From an uncultured Clostridia bacterium (GTDB taxonomy: Bacteria; Bacillota; Clostridia; TANB77; CAG-508), in NCBI GenBank assembly GCA_944388795.1, contig CALXKD010000016.1, positions 1 through 37,075 on the forward strand: a stretch of 37,075 nucleotides of DNA, in the 5' to 3' direction. The stretch's first letter is position 1. Each line of letters opens with the position of its first letter. Of this stretch, positions 15,770 through 23,870 are shown one piece after another. A program made the position numbers and the translations under genes. A model generated the notes under the pieces. The model was not told the origin of the DNA and did not search any database. It worked only from the letters and a program-made list of their open reading frames with translations.

Positions 15770-16477
15770 TTGTCAGGGGCAAAATATAAAAGAGTATTAT
15801 TAAAATTAAGTGGAGAAGCTTTAGCAGGAGAACAAAAGACAGGAATAGATGCAAAAACAGTAGGAAATATTTGTGATAAAATAAAAGAAGTTGTAGACAT
15901 GGGAGTACAAGTAGCTATTGTTGTTGGAGGAGGAAATTTCTGGAGAGGAAGAAATGGACATCAAATGGAACAAACAACAGCAGACTATATGGGAATGTTA
16001 GCAACAGCGATGAATGGATTGGCATTGCAAGATGCTTTAGAAGCAAGAGGACTTCATTCAAGAGTACAAACTGCAATTGAAATGAGAGAAATTGCAGAAC
16101 CATTTATCCAAAGAAAAGCGGAAAAACATTTAGAAAAAGGAAGAATCGTTATATTTGCTTGTGGTACAGGACATCCATATTTTACAACAGATACTGCAGC
16201 AGTATTAAGAGCTACAGAAATTAAAGCAGATATTATCCTTTTAGGAAAAGCAATTGATGCTGTATATTCTGCAGATCCAAAAGTACAACCAGATGCAATT
16301 AGATTTGAAGAAATTTCGTACTTAGATGTTTTAAATAAAGATTTAAAAGTAATGGATTCAACTGCAACAGCTATGTGTAGAGATAACAATATACCTTTAT
16401 TAGTATTTGGTATAGCAGATCCAGAAAATATTGTAAAAGCAGTTAAGGGCGAAAAAATAGGAACTATCGTTTCATAA
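15770..16477 (+). CDS. pyrH: UMP kinase
   Basis: Product is 235 aa. Motifs: [15 protein letters not shown] (N-terminal phosphate-binding Lys/Gly loop), [52 protein letters not shown] and VYSADPK. It phosphorylates UMP to UDP as a hexamer in bacterial pyrimidine synthesis. I take TTG 15770 as start, 11 bases after AAGGAG. It gives a normal N-terminus; the in-frame ATG at 15749 precedes the binding site. It heads the pyrH-frr-ispA-uppS-cdsA-rseP run. Confidence 0.96.
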   Translation: MSGAKYKRVLLKLSGEALAGEQKTGIDAKTVGNICDKIKEVVDMGVQVAIVVGGGNFWRGRNGHQMEQTTADYMGMLATAMNGLALQDALEARGLHSRVQTAIEMREIAEPFIQRKAEKHLEKGRIVIFACGTGHPYFTTDTAAVLRATEIKADIILLGKAIDAVYSADPKVQPDAIRFEEISYLDVLNKDLKVMDSTATAMCRDNNIPLLVFGIADPENIVKAVKGEKIGTIVS

Positions 16478-16512
16478 AAAAAGATGTAAACTAAAAAAGA
16501 GGAGAGATAATT

Positions 16513-17061
16513 ATGGATTATGAAAATTTAAAAGAAAGAATGGGAAAAACAATTAACAATTTTGCTGAAAAATTAGCGGAAGTAAGAGCAGGAAGAGCAA
16601 ATCCTGCTATATTAAATAAAGTAAAAATAGACTATTATGGAACACCAACACCAATTAATCAAGTAGCAGGGATATCTGTTCCAGAGGCTAGATTAATTGT
16701 TATACAACCATGGGATATAAGTGTTTTAAAAGAAATTGAAAAAGCAATCTTAGCTTCAGATATTGGAATTAATCCAAATAATGATGGAAAAGTCATAAGA
16801 CTAGCTTTTCCTGAATTAAATGAAGAGAGAAGAAAAGAATTAGTAAAAGATGTAAAGAAAATGGCAGAAGAAGCAAAAGTAGCAGTAAGAGCAATTAGAA
16901 GAGATGGAATTGAAGAAGCAAAAGCAGAACAAAAAGAAGGAAATATAACTGAAGATGAATTAAAAAATGCAGAAAATGAAATACAAAAATTGACAGACAA
17001 ACATGTAGAAGAAATTGATGAAATATTAGCAAAAAAAGAAAAAGAAATTATGAGTGTATAA
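16513..17061 (+). CDS. frr: Ribosome recycling factor
   Basis: Product is 182 aa, the typical length is about 185. Signatures: NFAEKLAEVRAGRANPAILNKV, YYGTPTPINQVAGISVPEAR, LVIQPWD-like (IVIQPWDIS), LAFPELNEERRKELVKDVKK and VAVRAIRRDG. With EF-G it splits post-termination ribosomes. The ATG follows AGAGGAGAGATAATT. It is the usual partner just downstream of pyrH. The stop lies 34 bases before ispA. Confidence 0.97.
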   Translation: MDYENLKERMGKTINNFAEKLAEVRAGRANPAILNKVKIDYYGTPTPINQVAGISVPEARLIVIQPWDISVLKEIEKAILASDIGINPNNDGKVIRLAFPELNEERRKELVKDVKKMAEEAKVAVRAIRRDGIEEAKAEQKEGNITEDELKNAENEIQKLTDKHVEEIDEILAKKEKEIMSV

Positions 17062-17095
17062 TGATATTTTATCTTTTAAGAAAGGTCAGAAAGAT

Positions 17096-17983
17096 ATGGA
17101 CTTTAAACAAGAATTAAAACAATATCAGGATTTAATGAATAGTGAATTGGAGAAATATATAGATACAAGAGAATGTCCAGAAGAAGTATTAAATCGTTCA
17201 ATGGAATATAGTCTGATGGCTGGAGGAAAAAGATTAAGACCTATTTTAGTAATTGCAACATATCAAATATTCAAAGAAGATATTCAGGAATGTATGCCAT
17301 TTGCGGTAGCGATTGAAATGGTACACAATTTTTCCTTAATTCATGATGATTTACCAGGAATTGATAATGATGATTTTAGACATGGGAAACCAACCAATCA
17401 TAAACAATTTAATGAAGCAACAGCTATTCTAGCAGGAGATGGATTACTAAACAATGCATATAGGGTTATTAGTAAAACTCTAGAAAATTCTAAAAAAGAA
17501 GATTTATCTAAAAAAATAAAAATATTTCAAGAATTTTCAGATTCAGTTAGTAAAATGATTGTGGGAGAGTTTGTTGATACAGAGGAAGAAGGAAAACAAA
17601 TTTCGGAAGAAACTTTAGAATACATTCATAGAAATAAAACAGGAGCTTTATTGACTTTATGTGTTAGAATGGGAGCAATACTTGCAGAAGCTTCACAGGA
17701 AGATTTAAATAGATTAACAGCTTATGCAGAAAAAATAGGATTAGCATTTCAAATAAAAGATGATATCTTATCAGAAGAAGGAGATGAAAAGATTTTAGGA
17801 AAACCAGTGGGAAATGATAAGATATTAGAAAAATGTACATATGTTTCTGAATATGGATTAGAGGGAGCAAAAGAAAAATTAGATAAGTTAACAAAAGAAG
17901 CAATAGAAGAATTAGAGGTATATAATGAAAAGGCAGAATTCTTAATAGAATTGGCAAAATACATAAAAGAACGTAATAAATAA
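17096..17983 (+). CDS. ispA: Farnesyl diphosphate synthase (short-chain polyprenyl synthase)
   Basis: Product is 295 aa from ATG 17096 (GAAAGGT 10-15 bases upstream); the GTG at 17054 overlaps frr. The all-helical prenyltransferase signatures are GGKRLRP (43-49), the first Asp-rich motif in HDDLPGIDNDDFRHGKPT (D84, D85, with D90), KTGAL and FQIKDDILS. The second Asp-rich motif, normally DDxxD, reads DDILS (222-226), so its last Asp is Ser. The enzyme condenses IPP with DMAPP/GPP to give farnesyl diphosphate, the substrate of the downstream UppS. Operon position supports this. A geranylgeranyl product specificity cannot be excluded. Confidence 0.92.
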   Translation: MDFKQELKQYQDLMNSELEKYIDTRECPEEVLNRSMEYSLMAGGKRLRPILVIATYQIFKEDIQECMPFAVAIEMVHNFSLIHDDLPGIDNDDFRHGKPTNHKQFNEATAILAGDGLLNNAYRVISKTLENSKKEDLSKKIKIFQEFSDSVSKMIVGEFVDTEEEGKQISEETLEYIHRNKTGALLTLCVRMGAILAEASQEDLNRLTAYAEKIGLAFQIKDDILSEEGDEKILGKPVGNDKILEKCTYVSEYGLEGAKEKLDKLTKEAIEELEVYNEKAEFLIELAKYIKERNK

Positions 17984-17997
17984 GAGGGAGAATAAAC

Positions 17998-18708
17998 ATG
18001 TTTGATAAAAAATACATGCCTAGACATATTGCGATTATTATGGACGGAAATAGAAGATGGGCAAAAGCACAAGGTAAACCTGCTAGTTTTGGACATAAAG
18101 CAGGAGCGAAAACCTTAGAAAAAATTGTTAGATATGCAAATAAAATAGGGCTAGAATATATTACAGTATATGCATTTTCAACAGAAAATTGGAAGCGAAC
18201 AGAAGAAGAAGTAAAAGCATTAATGACACTTTTACAAAGTTATTTAGATGATTATTCAAAAAGAGCTGATACAGAAAATATTCGTGTAAAAATATTAGGA
18301 GATATATCTGCATTAACACCAGGAATGCAAAAAAGTATATATAATTGTATGGAAAGAACAAAAGATAATACGGGTGTTACATTCAATATTGCTTTAAATT
18401 ATGGAGGAAGAGACGAGTTAGTAAAAGCAATAAAACAAATAGCACAAGAAGTAAAAGAAGGGAAAGTTGATATACAGGATATATCAGAAGAAATGGTTTC
18501 AAATAACTTATATACAAAAGAAGAGCCAGATCCAGATTTATTAATTAGAACAAGTGGTGAAATGCGATTAAGTAATTTTTTACCATGGCAATTGGTATAT
18601 AGTGAATTTTTATTTATAGATAAAAATTGGCCAGATTTTACAGAAGAGGATTTGGATAGTGCTATTATGGAATATCAAAAAAGAACAAGAAAGTTTGGAG
18701 CAAATTAG
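17998..18708 (+). CDS. uppS: Isoprenyl transferase (undecaprenyl diphosphate synthase)
   Basis: Product is 236 aa. Cis-prenyltransferase motifs: PRHIAIIMDGNRRWAK (catalytic Asp16), GHKAGAKTL, TVYAFSTENWKR, NIALNYGGRDELV and, near the C-terminus, PDPDLLIRTSGEMRLSNFL with YSEFLF. It extends farnesyl diphosphate with eight IPP units to the C55 carrier for peptidoglycan synthesis. ATG follows GAGGGAGAATAAAC. It lies 14 bases after ispA, which makes its substrate, and before cdsA. Confidence 0.97.
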   Translation: MFDKKYMPRHIAIIMDGNRRWAKAQGKPASFGHKAGAKTLEKIVRYANKIGLEYITVYAFSTENWKRTEEEVKALMTLLQSYLDDYSKRADTENIRVKILGDISALTPGMQKSIYNCMERTKDNTGVTFNIALNYGGRDELVKAIKQIAQEVKEGKVDIQDISEEMVSNNLYTKEEPDPDLLIRTSGEMRLSNFLPWQLVYSEFLFIDKNWPDFTEEDLDSAIMEYQKRTRKFGAN

Positions 18709-18725
18709 GGAAAAAAGGAGTAGTT

Positions 18726-19529
18726 ATGGATATAAAAAGAATAACATCAGGACTATTAGGTTTTCCATTGGTGTTAGTGGTATTAATTATTGGAAATAAA
18801 TATATTGTAGATATTGCTTTAGCAATTATTGCAATATTGGCAATGGATGAATATTTTAATGCGATTTCTAAAATTGCGAAACCAGTAAAATGGGTAGGCT
18901 ATGTTAGTTGTATTAGTATAGCACTTATTCATGTTATACCAGAAGCATATTTGGGCATCAGTTTCACATTAGCAATTCCAATAATATTGTTAATATTATT
19001 TACACAAGTTATTGTCACAGAAATGAAAACCAATTTTAAGGATATGGCCTATACATTTTTTGGGATTTTGTATGTAGTCATGTTAATTATGTTTTTTGCT
19101 AGAATAAATGGAATGGAAAATGGAAATATTTTAATTTGGTATGCTATATTTGCAGCATGGGGAACAGATATTTTTGCTTACTTTATTGGAAAATATTTTG
19201 GAAAACATAAATTTAGTAAAATCAGTCCCAAAAAATCAATAGAAGGATGTATTGCTGGAACAATTGGTGCAATTATAATTATGTTGATTTATACATATGT
19301 AGCAAATACTTTCTGGGGAATGCATTATTCTTATATTGCGATAGGAATAATTGGTTTTGTATTAAGTATAATAGGACAAATAGGAGATTTTGCAGCTTCT
19401 AGCATAAAGAGATATGTAGATATAAAAGATTATAGCAATTTAATTCCAGGACATGGTGGAATGTTAGATAGAATAGACAGTTTAATATTTTTAGCACCAT
19501 TTGCTTATGTATTATTTATGTTTATATAG
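18726..19529 (+). CDS. cdsA: Phosphatidate cytidylyltransferase
   Basis: Product is 267 aa with about 7-8 membrane segments. The CDS signature lies near the C-terminus: SSIKRYVDIKDYSNLIPGHG followed by GMLDRIDS, with conserved Ser, Lys-Arg, Lys-Asp, Pro-Gly-His-Gly-Gly and Asp-Arg-x-Asp. It makes CDP-diacylglycerol from phosphatidic acid and CTP at the membrane. ATG at 18726 follows AAAAAAGGAGTAGTT. dxr, often found between cdsA and rseP in other bacteria, is absent here. rseP begins 10 bases after the stop. Confidence 0.96.
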   Translation: MDIKRITSGLLGFPLVLVVLIIGNKYIVDIALAIIAILAMDEYFNAISKIAKPVKWVGYVSCISIALIHVIPEAYLGISFTLAIPIILLILFTQVIVTEMKTNFKDMAYTFFGILYVVMLIMFFARINGMENGNILIWYAIFAAWGTDIFAYFIGKYFGKHKFSKISPKKSIEGCIAGTIGAIIIMLIYTYVANTFWGMHYSYIAIGIIGFVLSIIGQIGDFAASSIKRYVDIKDYSNLIPGHGGMLDRIDSLIFLAPFAYVLFMFI

Positions 19530-19539
19530 GAGGAAAAAT

Positions 19540-20791
19540 TTGATAACATTTATCATTTCAGCGATAAAAATAATTGTATTATTAGGATTTTTAATTATTA
19601 TACACGAGCTTGGTCACTTTTTAGTGGCCAAACTTTGTAAAGTAAAGGTTAATGAATTTTCTATTGGGTTTGGACCAGGAATATGGAACAAACAAGGAAA
19701 AGAAACAAAGTATTCCTTAAGAGCAATACCTTTACGGTGGTTATGTTAGTATGGAAGGAGAAGATGAAAGATCTGATGAGGAAAGATCTTTTTCCAAAGC
19801 AAGTATTCCTAAAAGAATAGCAATATGTGCAGCAGGAGCAATTGTAAATATTTTGTTTGCACTTATAGTATATTTCATACTAATGGCATCATCAGGTGTA
19901 TATATATCTAATGAAGTGGATTCAACTGTTTCAGGAGAAGCGGCTGAACTGGCAGGAATACAAAGTGGAGATAAGATTATAGAGTTAAATGGAGCAAGTA
20001 TTCGCAATAAATATGATTTAGATGAAGCAATGGGGCAAGTACGTGGTGAAGAAATTTTAGTAAAAGTGGATAGAAATGGAGAAACTTTAGAATTTCATAT
20101 ACAACCTATGGAAGTAAAATCAAAAGTGACAGGAATGTACTTAGACGAAAACTGTAAAATTATAACAGTGGAAAAAGGCAGTAGTAGTGAGGAACAGGGA
20201 ATACAAGCAAATGATGTGATTACAAAAATTAATGGAGAAGAAACAAATGGAGATACCAATAGATTGGTAGAAATTTTGCAAGAGGAAAATACAGAAACAA
20301 TACACTTAACAATAAAAAGAGGAAATGGAGAAATGGAAATAGAGTTTACACCAGATTATGTATCATCCTACTATTTAGGGGTTAACATGAAGATGGCAGC
20401 AGATACTTTTGGGAATAGATGTTTTTATGGTGCAGTAGAAACAAAAGAGTTTGTTTTTTCAATTGTAGATAATTTAAAACAATTGTTTACAGGAAAAGTT
20501 GGAGTAGACCAAATGACAGGACCAATTGGAATAGGAGAGATGGTTTCTAGAACGAGTGGAATTAGAGAATTCATCTATCTAATGGCTTTAATATCGATAT
20601 CTTTAGGAGTAACTAATTTATTACCAATTCCAGCTTTAGATGGGGGGAAAATCTTAATTTTAATTATAGAAGCTATTAGAAGAAAGCCAATGAAGCAAGA
20701 AAATGAAATCAATATTCAATTATTGGGATTTTCAATATTAATTGCTTTATCCATATATGTGGCATATAATGATATATTACGATTATTCTGA
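19540..20791 (+). CDS. rseP: Site-2 zinc metalloprotease RseP/RasP, with a +1 frameshift at a CGG codon
   Basis: Start TTG 19540 follows AGGAGG by 8 bases. H22ELGH26 is the zinc site in the first helix. The zero frame then reads IPL-CGG-TGG and stops at 19747-19749. Omitting the C at 19735 gives IPLGGYVSMEGEDE, the conserved PLGGYV motif of the family, and the frame runs to 20791 (416 aa in total). Two PDZ-like segments follow (AELAGIQSGDKIIELNG; EEQGIQANDVITKINGEE) and then NLLPIPALDGGK with the zinc-binding Asp at about residue 367. It cleaves anti-sigma factors and signal-peptide remnants in the membrane. All other conserved parts are intact, so recoding or an assembly error is more likely than decay. 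Confidence 0.9.
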
Positions 20792-20795
20792 TAAA

Positions 20796-20823
20796 AAGAA
20801 GTTGTTTAGCAACTTCTTTTTTT
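20796..20823 (+). terminator. Rho-independent terminator after rseP
   Basis: AAGAAGTTG (20796-20804) pairs with CAACTTCTT (20810-20818); T-run follows. It ends the pyrH-rseP operon. Confidence 0.92.
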
Positions 20824-20846
20824 GGTAATAAATAAAATTGAATTTA

Positions 20847-20875
20847 TTGACTAAAAAAAATGCTAATGTTATAAT
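20847..20875 (+). promoter_or_regulatory. Sigma-A promoter of the cadherin-like protein gene
   Basis: TTGACT (20847-20852), 17-base spacer, TATAAT (20870-20875). Confidence 0.85.
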
Positions 20876-20959
20876 GTGAATATCAAAAAATATATAAAAT
20901 TGTAAAAAAAAGAAAAAATATGAAAAAAGTAAATGGCTTTTAAACAAAGGAGGAAGAAA

Positions 20960-22354
20960 ATGAAAGTTGGAATAAAAAAAATAATATGTATCATAATTTG
21001 TCTAGCGATAATAATTTCTATAGCGCCAAAAGCACAAGCAGCAGGATTAATTATTAACTTTTCAGAATCAACGGTGGAAGTGGGAGATACAGTCACAGTA
21101 ACTGTAACAGGAAATGGTGTATCAGGTACTGTGAATTTAAGCGCCACAGGAGGAGATGTAACATTTTCACAAAATAGTGTTTCTTTAGATAATGGATCAG
21201 CAAGTGTAACAGCTACTATTAATAAAGAAGGTTCTATAAGAATTACAGCAACAGCTAATGATGCGGAAAATACAGCTACAGGAGGAACAATTACAGCAGT
21301 GGCTAGTAGTAATTCAACAGGAAATTCAAATACAGATTCAGAAGAGGCAGCAAATGCCAACTTAAGTAATTTAGGAATAAGACCAAATGACTTTACAGGA
21401 TTTAGTCCTAGTAAATTAACATATGATGTAACAGTTCCAGAGGATGTGGAAAGTGTAGAGGTATATGCAACAGCACAAGCTTCAGGCGCAACAATAACAG
21501 GAACAGGAACACAAAATTTGGAATATGGAGAAAATGCTTTAAATGTTGTGGTTACATCAGAAGATGGAACTACAAAAACATATACTATTAATGTAACTAG
21601 AGAAGGTGCAGGAGAAGAAGCAGAAGAAACTACGGAAGTTAAAAAAGGTTTGTCAAGTATAAAAATAGGTGATTTAGAATTAAGTCCTTCTTTTGCTACT
21701 GATGTATATGAATATACAGTTAAATATATTGGGGAAGATACCTCTTTAAATATAGAAACAGTTGCAACAGATCCTAGTTATGCAGTAGAGGTATTAGGAA
21801 ATGAAGAATTAAAAGAAGGAGAAAATACCATTACAATCTTAGTTTCAGATAGTGAAGGAAATAATGTTGCTACATACCAATTAATGGTTAATAAATCACT
21901 TGTTGATGAAGAAGCTTTGGCAAAAGAAGAGGAAGAAAGGCAACAAGCAGAACAAAGAAAAATGTTAATGATTGCAGGAGGCATTGTAGCACTTATTTTA
22001 ATCATTGTGATTATCATTGTTATAAAGCGTAGAAGAAATAAAGCATATGCAGAAGAATTTTCAGGAGTTCCATTTGCGGGAATAAATGAGGATTCAGAAG
22101 AATATTATGATGATTATAACCAGGAAAATGATTATAATCATGAAACAGATATAAATAATGATCAAGAAAAGGAAGAAAATACCGAAAATGATACAGAAAT
22201 AGAAAATCATAATTTGGATAATGATGATAAAGAATTAGAAGAGAAAGAAAGAGCAAAAAGAGAATTTTTAAATGGTTATACTTCTCAAGACGATACATAT
22301 TTTGATGAAGAAAAGCCTAGAAGAGGAAGAAAAAAGGGAAAAAGATTTAAATAA
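20960..22354 (+). CDS. Secreted, membrane-anchored protein with cadherin-like beta-sandwich domains
   Basis: 464 aa from ATG 20960 (AAAGGAGGAAGAAA upstream). Residues 1-27 form a signal peptide ending AQA before AG. Residues about 28-115 form an Ig/invasin-like beta domain (STVEVGDTVTVTVTGNG). Two cadherin-like PF12733-type repeats follow at about 135-215 (LSNLGI...FSPSKLTYDVTVP...YGENALNVVV...TKTYTINV) and 232-310 (LSSIKIG...FATDVYEYTV...EGENTITILV). After a coiled segment there is one membrane helix (about 335-357), RRRR and an acidic Asn/Asp/Glu-rich cytoplasmic tail with a basic end (RRGRKKGKRFK). It is probably a cell-envelope structural or adhesive protein. Confidence 0.85.
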   Translation: MKVGIKKIICIIICLAIIISIAPKAQAAGLIINFSESTVEVGDTVTVTVTGNGVSGTVNLSATGGDVTFSQNSVSLDNGSASVTATINKEGSIRITATANDAENTATGGTITAVASSNSTGNSNTDSEEAANANLSNLGIRPNDFTGFSPSKLTYDVTVPEDVESVEVYATAQASGATITGTGTQNLEYGENALNVVVTSEDGTTKTYTINVTREGAGEEAEETTEVKKGLSSIKIGDLELSPSFATDVYEYTVKYIGEDTSLNIETVATDPSYAVEVLGNEELKEGENTITILVSDSEGNNVATYQLMVNKSLVDEEALAKEEEERQQAEQRKMLMIAGGIVALILIIVIIIVIKRRRNKAYAEEFSGVPFAGINEDSEEYYDDYNQENDYNHETDINNDQEKEENTENDTEIENHNLDNDDKELEEKERAKREFLNGYTSQDDTYFDEEKPRRGRKKGKRFK

Positions 22355-22362
22355 AGATAAAG

Positions 22363-22395
22363 ACTGAGGTAGAGATATCTCAGTTTATATTTTTA
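22363..22395 (+). terminator. Rho-independent terminator
   Basis: ACTGAG (22363-22368) pairs with CTCAGT (22379-22384); TTATATTTTT follows. Confidence 0.65.
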
Positions 22396-22404
22396 AAAAT
22401 TTCA

Positions 22405-22434
22405 TTGAAAAAAATATAAGGAGTATGGTATAAT
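22405..22434 (+). promoter_or_regulatory. Sigma-A promoter placed almost on the start codon
   Basis: TTGAAA (22405-22410), 18-base spacer, TATAAT (22429-22434) with TGG extension. The ATG at 22442 is 8 bases past the -10, so the transcript would start at or next to the A of the ATG. Confidence 0.65.
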
Positions 22435-22441
22435 AAAAAAC

Positions 22442-23524
22442 ATGAAAAATGATAATAAAATATTAATTAATAATTTCATAAATACTATAAAAAACGGGTT
22501 CAATAGAATTCCTAAAAAAATAAAAGTAATTTGTGTGGCTTTACTTATCATATTACTAATAATAGGATTGATTGTGCTTATAGTTATAGAAAGTCAAAAA
22601 CAAAAATATGAGGAATATAACGGAAAAAATTTAAATGAGAGTAAATACCCTGGATACAAGGAATTAATCGATCAACTACAAGAAGAACATCCTAATTGGA
22701 CATTTACATTATTTTATACAAAATTAGATTGGGAAGAAGTCATAGAAAATGAAGGACATCATGATAATACAGAATATCCATTAAATCTAATTCCAGATTC
22801 TTCAGCATATCCAGAGGATTGGAAATGTGAAATTGATAGAGATAGAACTTTTGATAATGGAACATGGTTATGTGCATCAGATAAAGCAATTAAGTATCAA
22901 ATGGATCCAAGAAATATATTAAATGATGAAAATATATTTCAATTTGCAGAATTACAATATGTAGAAGGGGCACAAACAGAAGAAGGAATCAAAGAAATAA
23001 CAGAAGGATCATTTCTAGAAGGGGATAGTATTTCAGAAGCATTAATAGAGGCTGGAAAAAATGCTAATTTGGATCCATATTTTATAGCTTCTAGGTTAAT
23101 TCAAGAACAAGGAAGAGATGGAACTGTATTATCTAGAGGTTGTGAGTATAATGATACAGTTGTATATAATCCATTTAATATTAGTGCAAGAGGAAATTCA
23201 CAAGAAGAAATTATTCAAAATGCCGCAGAATATGCTTATGAGCAAGGCTGGGATAGTTTAGAGAAGGCTTTAATCGGGGGAGTAGAATTCTTAAAAGAAG
23301 GATATATTAATGTAGGACAAAATACATTATATTTACAAAAGTTTGATGTGGTAAAACAAGATGATAGTTTATATAGTCATCAATATATGCAAAATTTATT
23401 AGCACCACAGTCTGAGGCGATTAACATGAAGGAAATTTATGAGGTTTCTGATACAGTGGATGCTGGATTAAATTTTATTGTTCCATTATATGAAAATATG
23501 CCAGAAGAGGCATCTGAGAGATAA
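22442..23524 (+). CDS. Membrane-anchored beta-N-acetylglucosaminidase (GH73-like)
   Basis: Product is 360 aa. A short cytoplasmic N-terminus, one membrane helix (about residues 28-52: IKVICVALLIILLIIGLIVL), then an extracellular domain. HPNWTFTLFYTKLDW is typical of the segment preceding these catalytic domains. The GH73-like core has DPYFIASRLIQEQGRDG, where the Glu is the probable acid catalyst, VVYNPFNISARG, and YLQKFDVV near the end. It would cleave glycan strands of peptidoglycan during growth or separation. No usable ribosome binding site is near the ATG: AAGGAG at 22418-22423 is about 18 bases away. This agrees with a leaderless mRNA. Confidence 0.82.
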   Translation: MKNDNKILINNFINTIKNGFNRIPKKIKVICVALLIILLIIGLIVLIVIESQKQKYEEYNGKNLNESKYPGYKELIDQLQEEHPNWTFTLFYTKLDWEEVIENEGHHDNTEYPLNLIPDSSAYPEDWKCEIDRDRTFDNGTWLCASDKAIKYQMDPRNILNDENIFQFAELQYVEGAQTEEGIKEITEGSFLEGDSISEALIEAGKNANLDPYFIASRLIQEQGRDGTVLSRGCEYNDTVVYNPFNISARGNSQEEIIQNAAEYAYEQGWDSLEKALIGGVEFLKEGYINVGQNTLYLQKFDVVKQDDSLYSHQYMQNLLAPQSEAINMKEIYEVSDTVDAGLNFIVPLYENMPEEASER

Positions 23525-23548
23525 TATGTTAGAAAAATAGAATATATC

Positions 23549-23600
23549 GTACAGGAGGAATTGACTTTATATAAAATATGCGATAAAATTTATCCTGTAC
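23549..23600 (+). promoter_or_regulatory. tRNA-Thr promoter enclosed in an inverted repeat
   Basis: TTGACT (23561-23566), 17-base spacer, TAAAAT (23584-23589) lies 20 bases before the tRNA. GTACAGGA (23549-23556) and TCCTGTAC (23593-23600) are exact inverted repeats just outside the two promoter boxes. Confidence 0.7.
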
Positions 23601-23609
23601 ATTTTATAT

Positions 23610-23685
23610 GCCACTATAGCTCAGTTGGTAGAGCAACGGATTCGTAACCCGTAGGTCAGCAGTTCGATTCTGCTTAGTGGCTCCA
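23610..23685 (+). tRNA. tRNA-Thr(CGU), decoding ACG, CCA encoded
   Basis: Acceptor stem GCCACTA/TAGTGGC, D arm GCTC AGTTGGTA GAGC, anticodon loop TTCGTAA (anticodon CGT), variable AGGTC, T arm AGCAG TTCGATT CTGCT, then T and CCA. The anticodon stem ACGGA/CCCGT has an A-C mismatch next to the loop (31-39). Overall it closely resembles bacterial tRNA-Thr(CGU). It is a single-tRNA transcript with its own promoter and terminator. Confidence 0.95.
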
Positions 23686-23692
23686 AATTAAA

Positions 23693-23729
23693 ACAACTTA
23701 CGAACTATAAAGTTTGTAGGTTGTTTTTT
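23693..23729 (+). terminator. Rho-independent terminator of the tRNA gene
   Basis: ACAACTTACGAAC (23693-23705) pairs with GTTTGTAGGTTGT (23712-23724), 13 bp with two wobbles, then a T-run. Confidence 0.9.
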
Positions 23730-23811
23730 ATATATAAACTAAAAATGTTCTCTTTCTGGAAAGGAGGATATTTTTAATAATAGAAAAGATGTATAAGTTC
23801 GAATAAATCAC

Positions 23812-23840
23812 TTGACAGCAACAAACAAATGTTTTATAAT
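23812..23840 (+). promoter_or_regulatory. Consensus sigma-A promoter of the ORF6N gene
   Basis: TTGACA (23812-23817), 17-base spacer, TATAAT (23835-23840): a perfect consensus, so strong expression or control by a repressor is expected. Confidence 0.88.
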
Positions 23841-23870
23841 ATTACTAATCGAATGCAAGGATGTGAATTT

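Noticed and set aside
7400..19737. Altered genetic code in which TGA or another stop is sense
   Set aside because: TGA, TAA and TAG all end well-formed genes here (rseP ends in TGA), and frame breaks are +1 shifts and not stop readthrough. The one in-frame stop (4956) is in a mobile element.
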